DNA of 64,000 bases, taken from positions 4,340,001-4,404,000 of the forward strand of contig CP091727.1 of the NCBI GenBank assembly GCA_022009855.1. Direction: 5' to 3'. Each line of letters begins with the position of its first letter. Positions within the stretch are counted from its first letter, which is position 1. A model generated the notes under the pieces. The model had not been told where the DNA came from. It saw nothing but the letters and a program-made list of their open reading frames with translations, and ran no database searches. A program made the position numbers and the translations under genes. Source of the stretch: Lentisphaeria bacterium. Lineage in GTDB: Bacteria > Verrucomicrobiota > Lentisphaeria > Victivallales > Victivallaceae. Positions 51,556 to 61,204 of the stretch are shown here, in pieces.

Positions 51556-51584
51556 AATATACTCCATATTCCCGAGCTTGTCAA
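51556..51584 (-). promoter_or_regulatory. Promoter of the glycogen operon
   Basis: On the minus strand, TTGACA (51584-51579) and TATATT (51561-51556) are spaced by 17 bases. It leaves a leader of about 190 bases before the CBM48 gene. The 559-bp region 51356-51914 is otherwise AT-rich and without a supported gene. Confidence 0.6.
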
Positions 51585-51704
51585 GCTTTAAATCAGCTAT
51601 TAAATTGTTAATTTACAATAAAAAGCATTCTCACGACATCAACCGTTTCACAGAAATATTGAACTGGTCGAACATTCATCAATATTTCAACATTTAAATA
51701 CTTT

Positions 51705-51727
51705 ACAATAAAAATTTTAATTATTGT
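51705..51727. promoter_or_regulatory. Inverted repeat and direct repeat upstream of the isomerase gene
   Basis: ACAATAA (51705-51711) and TTATTGT (51721-51727) form a 7-bp inverted repeat with a 9-base spacer. TTTACAATAAAAA occurs both at 51612-51624 and 51702-51714. The repetition suggests a regulator site for the isomerase gene or the divergent glycogen operon, but no binding protein can be named. Confidence 0.3.
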
Positions 51728-51914
51728 CAAACAAATGGTTCCACATATCGGCACTCCGCAGGCGGAGAAACGCGGATTTTTGAGTTTTATTTGGACTGTA
51801 TTGACTTTTCGAAGGAATCCGTTTTGTCGGAAATCGCCCCCAAGTACATTTGCCGATTTCCTGCTATACTATCCGTCAGCAGTTCACCCAAAACTCATAC
51901 GGAAAGGCAGAACA

Positions 51915-53378
51915 ATGAAAATCTCACGCAGGAAACCGCTTACCGCACGCGCCGGACTGATGGGAATCGGTCTGGACACCTACTGGGAACAGTTCCCCGG
52001 GTTGCTCGATGAGCTGATGAAGAAGATGGGGATCCTGGAACGAAAACTCTCCGCCCGTCAAGTTGAAGTCATCTCCTTCGGCATGGTCGACAACGCCCGG
52101 CGCGCCTTCGAGACGCTGCCGGCAATCAAGGCGGCCGATCTGGACATCCTCTTCGTCGACATGCTCACCTACGCCACCAGCGCCACGTTCGGCGCGATCG
52201 TGCGCGAAATGAACATTCCGGTCGTGCTCGTCGCCCTCCAGCCGCTCCAGGCGCTGGATTATGCCCACGCCACCACCTATATGCAGCTCTGCAACGACGA
52301 CCTCTGCTCGGTCCCAGAATTCACCGGAGTGGCGATCCGCATGGGCAAAACGCCGCCGCCGCTGGTTCTCGGCATGCTCGAAGGCGACGCCGCCGCCGAT
52401 GCCAGGCTCGACGAATGGTGCCGGGTCGCCCATGTACTGCATGATCTGCGACGCGCCCGGATCGGCCACCTCGGTCACGTGCTCGAAGCAATGCTCGACA
52501 TGCAGACCGACCCGACCGCCGTCACAGCTCAGTTCGGCTGCCATGTCGTCCAATGCGAAGCCGACCAGATGATGCCGATCTACCGCTCGATTGATCCGGC
52601 CGGAGAAGAGGTCGCGGCGATGAAGAAGCGGATTCTCGACTTCTTCGACACGCCGGATCCGGTCTCCGACCCGTTGACCTGCAAGCTCACCGACGCCGAT
52701 CTGGAAACCGCCGCCGTCGTCGCGGTGACCCTGGAGAAGTACATCGCGGAGAAATCGCTCGACGGACTCGCCTACTACTACGAGGGTGAACCCGGTTCCC
52801 CGGTGCGGAAACTGGTGACCAACTTCATCGTCGGCAATTCGCTGCTGACCAGCGCCGGATTCCCGATGTGCGGTGAATTCGACATCAAGACCTGCCTGGC
52901 AATGCTGATCATGGACCGGCTGGAGATCGGCGGCTCCTTCGCCGAATTTCATCCGGTGGACTTCACCAACGACACCGTGCTGGTCGGCCACGACGGCCCC
53001 CATCACCTCAACATCGCGGATCGCCGGCCGGTAATCCGCAGCTTGAAGAAGTACCACGGCAAGCCCGGTTCCGGCGCCGGTGTGGAATTCAACATCAAGA
53101 CCGGACCGATCACCATGCTGAGCATCGGCGTCAAGGCGGACGGCAAATTCAAATTCATCATCGCGGAAGGAGAATCGGTCGCAGGACCGATTCCGCCGAC
53201 CGGCAATACCAACACGCACGGCCGGTTTCAGCCGGACGTGCGCACATTCCTGGAGCGCTGGGTGGCGGAGGGTCCGACCCATCACTTCGCGCTCGGCATC
53301 GGTCATCATGCGGAAACGATCCGCAAGGTCGCCGATGCGCTCGGCATCGAAGCGGTCGTAATTCCGACCGGAAACTGA
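51915..53378 (+). CDS. L-fucose/L-arabinose isomerase-family protein
   Basis: 487 residues and intact. It is related to arabinose and fucose isomerases, which interconvert aldoses and ketoses using Mn2+. Metal-ligand regions are visible as MCGEFDIKTCLAMLIM (Glu), FTNDTVLVGHDGPHH (His) and HFALGIGHHAETI (His). The N-terminal domain has LDTYWEQFPGL and VDMLTYATSATFG, as in AraA-like proteins. The substrate cannot be fixed by motif alone. AAAGG precedes the start. It is followed by an AraC regulator and an SGNH esterase, suggesting a small pentose or deoxyhexose utilisation locus. Confidence 0.82.
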   Translation: MKISRRKPLTARAGLMGIGLDTYWEQFPGLLDELMKKMGILERKLSARQVEVISFGMVDNARRAFETLPAIKAADLDILFVDMLTYATSATFGAIVREMNIPVVLVALQPLQALDYAHATTYMQLCNDDLCSVPEFTGVAIRMGKTPPPLVLGMLEGDAAADARLDEWCRVAHVLHDLRRARIGHLGHVLEAMLDMQTDPTAVTAQFGCHVVQCEADQMMPIYRSIDPAGEEVAAMKKRILDFFDTPDPVSDPLTCKLTDADLETAAVVAVTLEKYIAEKSLDGLAYYYEGEPGSPVRKLVTNFIVGNSLLTSAGFPMCGEFDIKTCLAMLIMDRLEIGGSFAEFHPVDFTNDTVLVGHDGPHHLNIADRRPVIRSLKKYHGKPGSGAGVEFNIKTGPITMLSIGVKADGKFKFIIAEGESVAGPIPPTGNTNTHGRFQPDVRTFLERWVAEGPTHHFALGIGHHAETIRKVADALGIEAVVIPTGN

Positions 53379-53392
53379 CGGCTGGACAGTGT

Positions 53393-53432
53393 GGCCGGAG
53401 AGCTTGACAAGCCTCTCCGGCCGCGCTATTGT
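53393..53432 (+). promoter_or_regulatory. Promoter embedded in a long inverted repeat before the AraC gene
   Basis: TTGACA (53404-53409) and TATTGT (53427-53432) have a 17-base spacer. The -35 element lies in the loop between two perfect 10-bp arms, GGCCGGAGAG (53393-53402) and CTCTCCGGCC (53413-53422), with further CTTG/CAAG pairing inside. It is a candidate operator, or a terminator of the isomerase transcript sharing DNA with the next promoter. Confidence 0.55.
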
Positions 53433-53457
53433 AAGAGAGAGGCACAGGGAGGGCTCA

Positions 53458-54352
53458 ATGGAAACACCGTCGGAAAAGAACACAAGATGCTTTCACAAGT
53501 TCTCTTTTTTCGACACGGATTTTCCCTTCCATATCCGGCGGGAAATCGATCTGCCGGAAGATTACAATGAGAGCATGCGGTTCCGGCGCGAATTCTGGAA
53601 GATCATCTACATTCTCGAGGGATTCGGGGAAAAGCTCATCAATGAACAGCGTTACCCGATCCAGCCGGGAAGCATTTTCCTGATTCATCCGGAAGACATC
53701 ACCACCTTCAGCATCAGATCGAAACATCTGGAAATCTACAACATCCTCTTCATGCCGGAACTGGTGACCGACGGGCTGAGCGAGCTCAGGGATGATTTCG
53801 ACTTCTTCTCCATCATGAACTGGCATCCCGGCAACAGCGAACGCCCCCCGGGAGCGGCTCTACGTCACCGAAAGCGACATGGAGATCCGCCGGATTGTGA
53901 GAACAATGGAGCGGGAGTTCAACAAGATGCCGCAGAACTATCGTTCCCGCCTCAAGCTGCTGCTGCTGGAACTGCTCATCATTCTCGCCCGCAAGGGAAA
54001 TCAGACCGCCCGGCGACAGACGCCGGATCAGGTGGTGGACTACATCGATCACCTGATCGAAAAACACTTCGCGGAAGATTTCCGCCTCGACGCCCTTGCC
54101 GCGAAAATCGGCATCGACAAAAGCCGGCTCTGCCGTATCTATCGGGCGGGCACGGGGCAGACCATCATGGATTCCGTGCGCATTCGCCGTCTCAATGAGG
54201 CGGCGGAGCAGCTGACCAGAACCAACCGGAACATCTCCGAAGTCTGCTTCTCCTCCGGCTTCAACGACCTCTCCTATTTCTACCGCTGTTTTACCGAGAA
54301 ATTCGGCTCCAACCCGGGAGCATTTCGAAAAAAATTCATCGCAAACGACTAA
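53458..54352 (+). CDS. AraC-family regulator with cupin domain (one frameshift)
   Basis: 297 residues after correction. An N-terminal cupin-like sensor (FWKIIYILEGFGEKLIN, YPIQPGSIFLIHPEDITTF) precedes two AraC helix-turn-helix motifs (RLDALAAKIGIDKSRLCRIY; ISEVCFSSGFNDLSYFYRCF), ending in FTEKFGSNPGAFRKKF. The frame breaks at a run of six C (53844-53849). Five restore SERPRERLYVTESD. GGGAGG precedes the start. It is downstream of the isomerase gene, which it may regulate, and is followed 12 bases later by an SGNH hydrolase gene. Confidence 0.87.
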
Positions 54353-54364
54353 GGCTCGATACAG

Positions 54365-55417
54365 ATGAAATTTTCCAGCTTCATTGTTCTGTTTTTTTCT
54401 TTCCGCCGGTTCCGCATTCGGCGAATTCATCCACGCCGACGATCCCCGACTCGAATACTCCGACTACGTCAACAAGCAGGTCATCCGTACGCCGGAAGGC
54501 AAACCGCGGGTCCGCTTCGACCGTCTGCTCCGGCATAACCGGAACTACAGCAGGGACAATCCGGGGGCGCGGCTCCGCTTCCGCACCGACGCCACGATGT
54601 TGACCGTCCACCTCTACTACAACGAACTGCACACCTCACCCTCCGCCCGCAACGGCGTCGGCGTCTGGCGGATCGACGCAAAAGGGAGGCCGGAGTGGCA
54701 GTTCAACACAAGGGAGAAGCGGACCAAACGTGCGCCGGAAAAGGTCTTGGTCGCCCTCCCCTCCGACGGTAAGTTTCACGATTACGAACTCATTCTGCCC
54801 TACGGCGATTCGGTCGATATCGATGGAGTTGAGGTGAACGACGGAGCAAAATTCGCCGCGCCCGCTCCCCGCCCGCAATACAGGGTGGTATTCCACGGCG
54901 ACTCGGTGACGCACGGGCATACCGCAAGCAGGATCGACCGTACCTATCCATGGCTGGTCGGCGAGAAAAGAACTGGCAGATCATCAATACCGCCCTCGGC
55001 GGCATCTCTTCAGCCGGGCTTCAGCCGGCCGCTATCGCGTCGATTCCGATGGACCGGCTGGTGGTGATGATCGGCGTCAACGACTGGCAGGGAGGCCGGA
55101 AGCCGGAGGCATATGCCGCCGACGTGGTGAAATTCCTGCGGGAGTTCCGCCGCCGCCGCCCGGAAACCCCGGTGGCCCTGATCACTCCGCTCTGGGTCGG
55201 CCCGAAGTGGCAGCCGAAAAGCGCGAAATTCGAACTCCCGGAATACCGGCTGGCGGTGGAAAAAGCGGTAAAACAGCTTGCGGATCCCCGGGTGAAACTC
55301 ATCGACGGCGAAGCGCTGATCGACCATGACGCGAAGAAGTTCTTCACGCCGGTCGCGGTACATCCGAACGACGCCGGATTCGCCCAGCTGGCGGAGCGCC
55401 TTGTCCGGCAGCTCTGA
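54365..55417 (+). CDS. Secreted SGNH/GDSL hydrolase, carbohydrate esterase-like (two frameshifts)
   Basis: 350 residues after correction. A signal peptide (MKFSSFIVLFF then LSAGSAFG) is followed by a beta-sandwich of about 150 residues and an SGNH domain. That domain has the nucleophile Ser in VVFHGDSVTHG, Asn in MIGVNDWQGG, and the Asp/His pair in HPNDAGF. This two-domain form resembles CE2-like acetyl-esterases that deacetylate polysaccharides. The frame breaks at T7 (54392-54398, one too many) and A4 (54966-54969, one too few). It is in line with the AraC and isomerase genes. Confidence 0.82.
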
Positions 55418-55445
55418 ACAGGCGGAAATTCCGAAAAGGTGGAGA

Positions 55446-55916
55446 ATGTCGTTTGAAAAGGTAAAAGCTTTTTTCGCCGCGCACGGCATGGCGGAACGTA
55501 TCCGCGAATTCGACGTTTCCAGCGCGACCGTCGAACTGGCGGCGGCAGCGCTCCGCTGCGACTCCTGCCGGATCGCCAAGACACTGGCGTTTCTGGCGGG
55601 CGAAAGGACCATTCTGATCGTCGCCGCGGGCGATGCCAGGATCGACAATCGGAAATACCGCGAACGATTCGGCGTCAAGGCGAAGATGATTCCGCCCGCG
55701 GAGGTGGAAACGCGCACCGGTCACGCGCCCGGCGGTGTCTGCCCTTTCGTCGCGGCGACGGGAACGGAAATCTATCTGGATCTTTCGCTGAAGCGCTTCG
55801 AAACGGTTTTCCCCGCCTGCGGGAGTTCGAACAGCGCCATTGAACTCACGCTTCCGGAGCTGGAGCGCTGCTCCGGCGCGAAAGCGTGGGTAGAGGTGTG
55901 CCGCCTTAGGGAGTAA
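55446..55916 (+). CDS. YbaK/EbsC-family aminoacyl-tRNA deacylase
   Basis: 156 residues and intact. YbaK/ProX-type proteins hydrolyse mischarged tRNAs such as Cys- or Ala-tRNAPro. Family marks include RIAKTLAFLAG with the catalytic Lys, the glycine-rich HAPGGVCPFV loop, and the C-terminal SSNSAIELTLPEL. GGTGGAG precedes ATG 55446. It is 28 bases after the SGNH gene, perhaps co-transcribed by chance. It is convergent with the serine hydrolase gene. Confidence 0.9.
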   Translation: MSFEKVKAFFAAHGMAERIREFDVSSATVELAAAALRCDSCRIAKTLAFLAGERTILIVAAGDARIDNRKYRERFGVKAKMIPPAEVETRTGHAPGGVCPFVAATGTEIYLDLSLKRFETVFPACGSSNSAIELTLPELERCSGAKAWVEVCRLRE

Positions 55917-55928
55917 TCCCGGCCCGCG

Positions 55929-56995
55929 TCACGGCTCCCACCCCTTCCGCTGCTCCAGGCCGACCAGCCGGAAAAGTTCCGTCTTGCATGGGTGGCAGCC
56001 GATGACTCCGGCGGTGAACCCCACCGCCAGATTCTTCTGCTGATCCGCAAGCCCGTCAGAGCCGCCGTAGCCGCCGTGCCCGAACACCCGGCCGATCGCT
56101 TCCCGCGGGCCCGAGAGTGCAAAACCATATCCGAAGAGGTCGAATGAATTCAGCCGGGGCGGCTCCTGTTCCGGTCGGTGCAGTTCTGTCGCCTCCCGCA
56201 GCATCTCCCCGACTGAAATAGCGTTCGGCCAGAATCGACCGATAGAAGCGGGCAAGTGCGCGGGCAGAGGCAAATCCGTTGAATCCGGGCAGCGCGGCCC
56301 GGCGGATGCACGGCTGCCGCATCAGCACGTCGAGCGGGTCGCAGATGGAAATCGAACTGGTGGGTTTCATATCCGGAGCCAGCCGGAACTCCGCGGCGTT
56401 CTCCTCCGCCTCATCGGTAGTGCCGAAATAGAAATCGGTGATCTCTTCCGGTTCAAAAAAACACCTCGTTCGCATAATCGCGAAACTCCTTTCCGGTAAT
56501 TCGCCGGATCAGCTCCGCCGTCACCCAGCCGTAGGTCAGTGACTGGTACCGGGTCCGGGTACCAGGCTCCCAGTCGGGGGCAGACTCCTCGATCACATGG
56601 ATCATGTACGGCCAGTCGGCGACCAGCTCGTAGCTCTTCTGCTCCGGGAAGCGCTGCCGCAGTCCGGAGGAGTGGTTGAGCAGATGACGCACCAGCGTAT
56701 GCTCCTTGCCGTTCTTTGCGAACTCCGGCCAGAAATCCGCCACCGGCTGATCGGGTGAAACTCTTCCCTCTCCGATCAGCCGGGTCAGCGCCGCCGCCGG
56801 AACCCCCTTGCCGGTCGAATAAATCGGGAAAATCGTATGAGAATCAATCCGCTTCGTCCGGGCGAAGTCGCTCCATCCGGCGCAGACGTCGATGATACAC
56901 TCGCCGTCACGATACACACAAAACTGGAGGCTGTTTTCCGAACCGTCGGCAACTGCGGCATCGACGATTTGCTGCGCCTCTCTCTGAAGATCCAT
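55929..56995 (-). CDS. Serine hydrolase, class C beta-lactamase-like (two frameshifts)
   Basis: 354 residues after correction. It has the SxxK nucleophile motif in YSTGKG, preceded by IDSHTIFPI, the VRHLLNHSSGL signature, a Tyr motif (RYQSLTYGWV) and a C-terminal HGGYGG in place of KTG, as in family VIII esterases and beta-lactamase-domain proteins. Esterase or peptidase activity is more likely than antibiotic resistance. There is no signal peptide. ATG 56995 has AAGGGA at good spacing. Frames break at A7 on the plus strand (56455-56461) and AAA (56216-56218), each one base too many. Confidence 0.83.
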
Positions 56996-57079
56996 GATGT
57001 TCCCTTTCATTACAGGCCCTTTTAATATAGCAGGGAATCCAGCATATGCAAACGACACAATTCAATGAATAAAATATTT

Positions 57080-57825
57080 TTATAAATGATTGTATACATT
57101 TATGACAATATGCCGCGGGCAGAAAAGGAGCGCACGGACGGTTTCCACCTCCTCCGGTGTCGCCGGAGGAGTATCCCGCAGACGGTAACCGATCCCGAGC
57201 TCCCGCCACTTGTATTCGCCCATCTTGTGGAAAGGGAGCAGCTCCACCCGCCGGACACAGGAGAATCCGGCGAGAAGATCGGCCAGCTCCTCGAGTCGCT
57301 CCGGCACAAGAGTAATGCCGGGCACCAGAACATGACGAATCCAGACCGGTTTCCCGGTCGCTTCACAGAACCGCAGCAGGGCGCGCGCATTGGCGCCGTC
57401 GTTTCCGGTAAGTTCGCGGCAGAGCGCCGGATCGGCCGCTTTGATGTCGAGCAGCACGAGATCGCTCTCGGCAAGGACCGGTTCCGCAACGGCGAGAGTG
57501 ACGGAACCGGCCGTATCCAGCGCGGTGTGAAACCCCTCCTGCCGGCAGAGGCGAAGCACCTCACGGGCAAACGTCGCCTGCAGCAGCGGTTCCCCGCCGG
57601 AGAGGGTTACCCCTCCCGTGCGAATGAAATTCCGGTATTCGGCAATTTCGCGGACGATCTCCGCCGCGGAAACCTCCCTCCCCCGTCGGGATCCCAGGTA
57701 TCCGGATTGTGGCAGTAGAGACAGCGCAGCGGACACCCCTGCAGAAAGAGCACGCAGCGGAGGCCGGGACCGTCAACAGCCCCGAAACTCTCCAGAGAGT
57801 GAATCCGGCCACGAATTTCCGCCAT
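57080..57825 (-). CDS. pflA: Pyruvate formate-lyase activating enzyme (one frameshift)
   Basis: 248 residues after correction. This radical-SAM enzyme creates the glycyl radical in pyruvate formate-lyase. The cluster motif CPLRCLYC (CxxxCxxC) follows GPGLRCVLFLQG, then GGVTLSGGEPLLQ and DIKAADPALC. The frame breaks around 57676-57684 in C-rich runs, one base missing, which rejoins TWDPDGG to EVSAAEIV. It starts 2 bases after the pflB stop, so the two form an operon. The last codons overlap an ATAAATG/CATTTAT inverted repeat (57082-57103). Confidence 0.93.
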
Positions 57826-57827
57826 GG

Positions 57828-60041
57828 TCAGAACCGCTCGTGAAAAGTACGGCGGATCACATCGAGCTGCTGCTCGCGCCCGAGCTTGATGAAGTTGACC
57901 GCGTAACCGGAGACACGGATGGTCAACTGCGGATACTTCTCCGGATGATCCATCGCATCGAGCAGCACCTCGCGGTTCATCACGTTGACGTTGATATGGT
58001 GACCGCTGTCGAGGAAATAGCCGTCGAGCAGAGCGACCAGATTCCGAACACGCTCCTCTTCGGTGCGGCCGAGCGCGGCAGGGACAATCGAAAAGGTATA
58101 GCTGATTCCGTCCTCGGCGAAATCATACGGAAGTTTGGCAACCGACTTCATCGCCGCCACGCAGCCGTGAGTATCTCGCCCGTGCATCGGATTTGCGCCG
58201 GGAGCAAGGGCTCACCCGCCTTCCGGCCGTCCGGCGTGGATCCGGTCTTCTTCCCGTACACCACGTTGGAGGTAATGGTCAGAATTGACATGGTCGGTTT
58301 CGAATTGCGATAGGTACGGTGGCGCGCCAGTTTGCCCATGAAACGTTTGACCAGATCGACGGCGATCTCATCCGCCGCGGGATCGTTGTTGCCGTATTTC
58401 GGGTAGTCCCCTTCGATCTCGAAATCGACCGCCAGTCCGGCGGCGTTGCGGATCGGCCTCACCCGGGCGTGACGGATCGCCGAGAGACTGTCGGCCACTA
58501 CCGAAAGCCCGGCCATACCACAGGCGGAGGTGCGGATGATGTCCTCGTCGTGAAGCGCCATCTCGATCCGCTCATAGCAGTACTTGTCATGCATGTAGTG
58601 GATGATGTTCAGCGTATTGATGTAGAGTTTGCCGAGCCAGTCGCACACCGCGTCGAATTTGCGCATCACCTCATCGTAGTCGAGATACTCTCCGGTGACC
58701 GGAGCGAGTTCGGGGCCGACCTGTTCCCCGGTACGCTCATCCTTCCCGCCGTTGATCGCGTAGAGAAGCGCCTTGGCCAGATTCGCACGGGCGCCGAAAA
58801 ACTGCATCTGGCGGCCGATCCGCATCGCCGAGACACAGCAGGCGATGCCGTAGTCGTCGCCGAACTTTTCGCGCATGAGCTCGTCATTCTCGTACTGGAT
58901 CGACGAGGTTTGAATGGAAATTCCAGCACAGAAGCGCTTGAACGCCTCCGGCAGCCGCGGACTCCAGAGGATGGTGAGGTTGGGTTCGGGCGCCGGCCCG
59001 AGGTTGACCAGCGTATGGAGGAAGCGGTAACTCATCTTCGTGACCATGTGGCGCCCGTCCATCGCCATGCCGCCGATCGCCTCGGTAATCCAGGTGGGGT
59101 CCCCGGCGAACAGTTCATCGTAGGAGGGGGTGCGCAGGAAGCGGACAATCCGCAGTTTCATCACGAAGTGATCGACGAACTCCTGAATCTGCTCCTCGGT
59201 ATACTTTCCGGCGGCAAGATCCCGTTCGGCATAGCAGTCGAGGAAGGTGGAGACCCGGCCCAGCGACATCGCCGCGCCGTTCTGCTCCCTTGACCGCAGC
59301 GAGGTAGCCGAAGTAGAGCCACTGGATCGCCTCCTTCACATCGGTCGCGGGCCGGGAGAGGTCGAAGCCGTAGGACGCGGCCATCTCCTTGAGTTCGCCG
59401 AGCGCCCGGATCTGTTCGCTGATCTCCTCGCGAAGCCGGATGGCGGGGCTGTCCATGATATCAAACACCAGCGTACGGAGCGCCTGCTTTTTCGCCGCAA
59501 TCAACCGGTCGACACCGTAGAGGGCAACCCGCCGATAATCACCGATGATCCGGCCACGTCCATAGGCGTCGGGCAGTCCGGTGATGATACCGGTGTGGCG
59601 CGCCATCCGCATCTCTTCGGTGTAAGCGTCGAAAACGCCGTCATTGTGCGTCTTTCGATACCGGAACACATTGGCGACCGCCGGATCCATCTGTTTTCCG
59701 TAGGCTTCGAGTTCGCCGTAGACCAGCCGGATGCCGCCGAACGGCATAATGGCGCGCTTGAGCGGCTCGTCGGTCTGCAATCCGACGATCTGCTCAAGAG
59801 AACGGTCGATGTAGCCGGGGGAGTGGCTGGTGATGGTGGAAATGGTTTTCTCGTCGATGTCGTAGACGCCGCGGCGTTCGCGTTCCAGTTTCAACTTTTC
59901 CGAAAGCAGCTCCCACAGCCGACGGGTTCGAGCGGTGGGAGCGGCCAGAAACTCCGGACCGCCGTCATACGGAGTGTAGTTTTTGATGATGAAGTCGCGG
60001 ACGTTGATGTCCTTGACCCAGTCGCCCTGATGGAAGTTCAA
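57828..60041 (-). CDS. pflB: Formate C-acetyltransferase (pyruvate formate-lyase) (two frameshifts)
   Basis: 737 residues after correction, usual for the family. It converts pyruvate and CoA to acetyl-CoA and formate through a glycyl radical. It has the adjacent catalytic cysteines in YGIACCVSAMRIG and the glycyl-radical loop IRVSGYAVNF near the C-terminus. The N-terminus GDWVKDINVRDFI matches PflB. The start appears to be TTG 60041 with AAGGGA about 10 bases upstream; no ATG is in frame nearby. Frames break at CCC (59287-59289, one extra) and near 58205 (one missing). pflA follows. With nifJ it gives two routes from pyruvate to acetyl-CoA. Confidence 0.95.
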
Positions 60042-60163
60042 GATCCGATTCCCTTCATTTCACGATCGTGTTGCAACAATTCTTATAATATATTGTCGGT
60101 CGCAGTTGATTTCAATCGAAAATCCGCGTTCCGCCGCCGAACCGCGGAAGCAGGAAATGAAAA

Positions 60164-60192
60164 AACGGACAACACTTCATCGTGCGTCCGTT
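60164..60192 (-). terminator. Terminator of the GcvH-like gene, possibly bidirectional
   Basis: AACGGAC (60164-60170) pairs with GTCCGTT (60186-60192). On the minus strand the stem is followed by a run of T (A's at 60160-60165). On the plus strand it is followed by TTTT. Confidence 0.7.
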
Positions 60193-60224
60193 TTCAAAGA
60201 GAAAGCAGGCAGGCCCGCCAGCCG

Positions 60225-60599
60225 TCACCTGTTCAGTTTGCGCAGGTATTTGTGATAGGCATCCTCGTTCATCATATCGTCCAGCTCGGAACTGTCGAAG
60301 TTGATCAGCCGGCAGAGCCAGCCCTTCTCCTCCGGAGACTCATTGATCAGCCCCGGCTCATCCGTCAGAGCCTCGTTGACCTGGGATACCGTCCCGCTGA
60401 TCGGAGAATAGATATCGGAAGAGCTGTTGACCGATTCCACCTCGCCGAGGCGGTCGCCGATGATGAAGTCATCCTCCTCCTCCGGCAGTTCGACATAGGT
60501 GATGTCGCCGAGTTCGTCGGCGGCGTATTCGGAGATTCCGACGGTCGCCTCATCGCCGACAATTTCAACCCATTCGTGGTCTTCGGTGTAATACTTCAT
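60225..60599 (-). CDS. GcvH-like protein lacking the lipoyl lysine
   Basis: 124 residues and intact, the usual length of glycine cleavage H protein. The N-terminus (YYTEDHEWVEIVGDEATVGI) and the fold signature GDITYVELPE are canonical. H protein carries lipoate on the Lys of ESVK; here the loop reads GEVESVNSSSDIYSPISG, with Asn58 (codon AAC, 60428-60426) in that place. Without Lys it cannot be lipoylated in the usual way. The neighbouring loop residues also differ from the consensus, which favours a real change over a single-base error. No gcvT, gcvP or lipoate ligase gene is nearby. It may have a non-glycine-cleavage role. Confidence 0.85.
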   Translation of the reverse strand: MKYYTEDHEWVEIVGDEATVGISEYAADELGDITYVELPEEEDDFIIGDRLGEVESVNSSSDIYSPISGTVSQVNEALTDEPGLINESPEEKGWLCRLINFDSSELDDMMNEDAYHKYLRKLNR

Positions 60600-60744
60600 T
60601 CGTTTCTTCCTCTATCTGATGTTCTCCCCGGGGAATGACAATGTTCCGCCCGGTCGGCATGGTTTGTCTGCTTCCGGAGTAATGAATCACAAATCATATA
60701 AAAATCAAGCTGGATTGCGCGAATTTTCCGAAAATTTCCCGAAA

Positions 60745-61122
60745 TCAACCGTGAAATGCGATCATGCAGACCAGCCCGGCGATGCCGATCAGCAACAGGA
60801 TCCCGGAAAAGACCGTGCCGAGAATCGAAAACAGTTTCCTGGAATTCGGCTCGCAGATCCCTCCGATTCCGAGTCCAAGCGGCACGATTGACGCGAAGAG
60901 CGCCCCATCATGAAACAGACCGGAAGCAGCAGCTCCGGCCCGGGAACTCGGCCCCTGCGACGCGTTCTGCTGCGCATCCAGCGTCAGCGAAACGCAGATG
61001 CAGAATGAGACAAAAAAGACGATTCCGAGCAGGATGCTCAACGCGAACGACACGATCCCGACCCGGGAGTGTTTCTCTGGCGGCAGATCGACGCCATCCA
61101 ATTCCGGAAAAATCTCAGACAT
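60745..61122 (-). CDS. Small membrane protein, three predicted helices
   Basis: 125 residues. A soluble start of about 20 residues (MSEIFPELDGVDLPPEKH) is followed by three hydrophobic segments: VGIVSFALSILLGIVFFVSF, LFASIVPLGLGIGGI, and FSILGTVFSGILLLIGIAGL. The short loop ICEPNSRKL between the last two resembles small uncharacterised four- or three-helix proteins. I do not recognise a named family. AAGGAG precedes ATG 61122, preferred over an upstream in-frame ATG. It lies between folD and the GcvH-like gene on the same strand. Confidence 0.72.
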   Translation of the reverse strand: MSEIFPELDGVDLPPEKHSRVGIVSFALSILLGIVFFVSFCICVSLTLDAQQNASQGPSSRAGAAASGLFHDGALFASIVPLGLGIGGICEPNSRKLFSILGTVFSGILLLIGIAGLVCMIAFHG

Positions 61123-61204
61123 TTTCTTCTCCTTGCATTCCATCCCCGTTGCTGTTTCATACAATAACACCGCTTCGGCGTTTCTGCAACCGGAAGAGCG
61201 GATT

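Noticed and set aside
51924..53483. Minus-strand 519-codon frame across the isomerase gene
   Set aside because: It covers nearly the whole isomerase gene in antisense and carries no domain. The plus-strand protein is intact and family-like.
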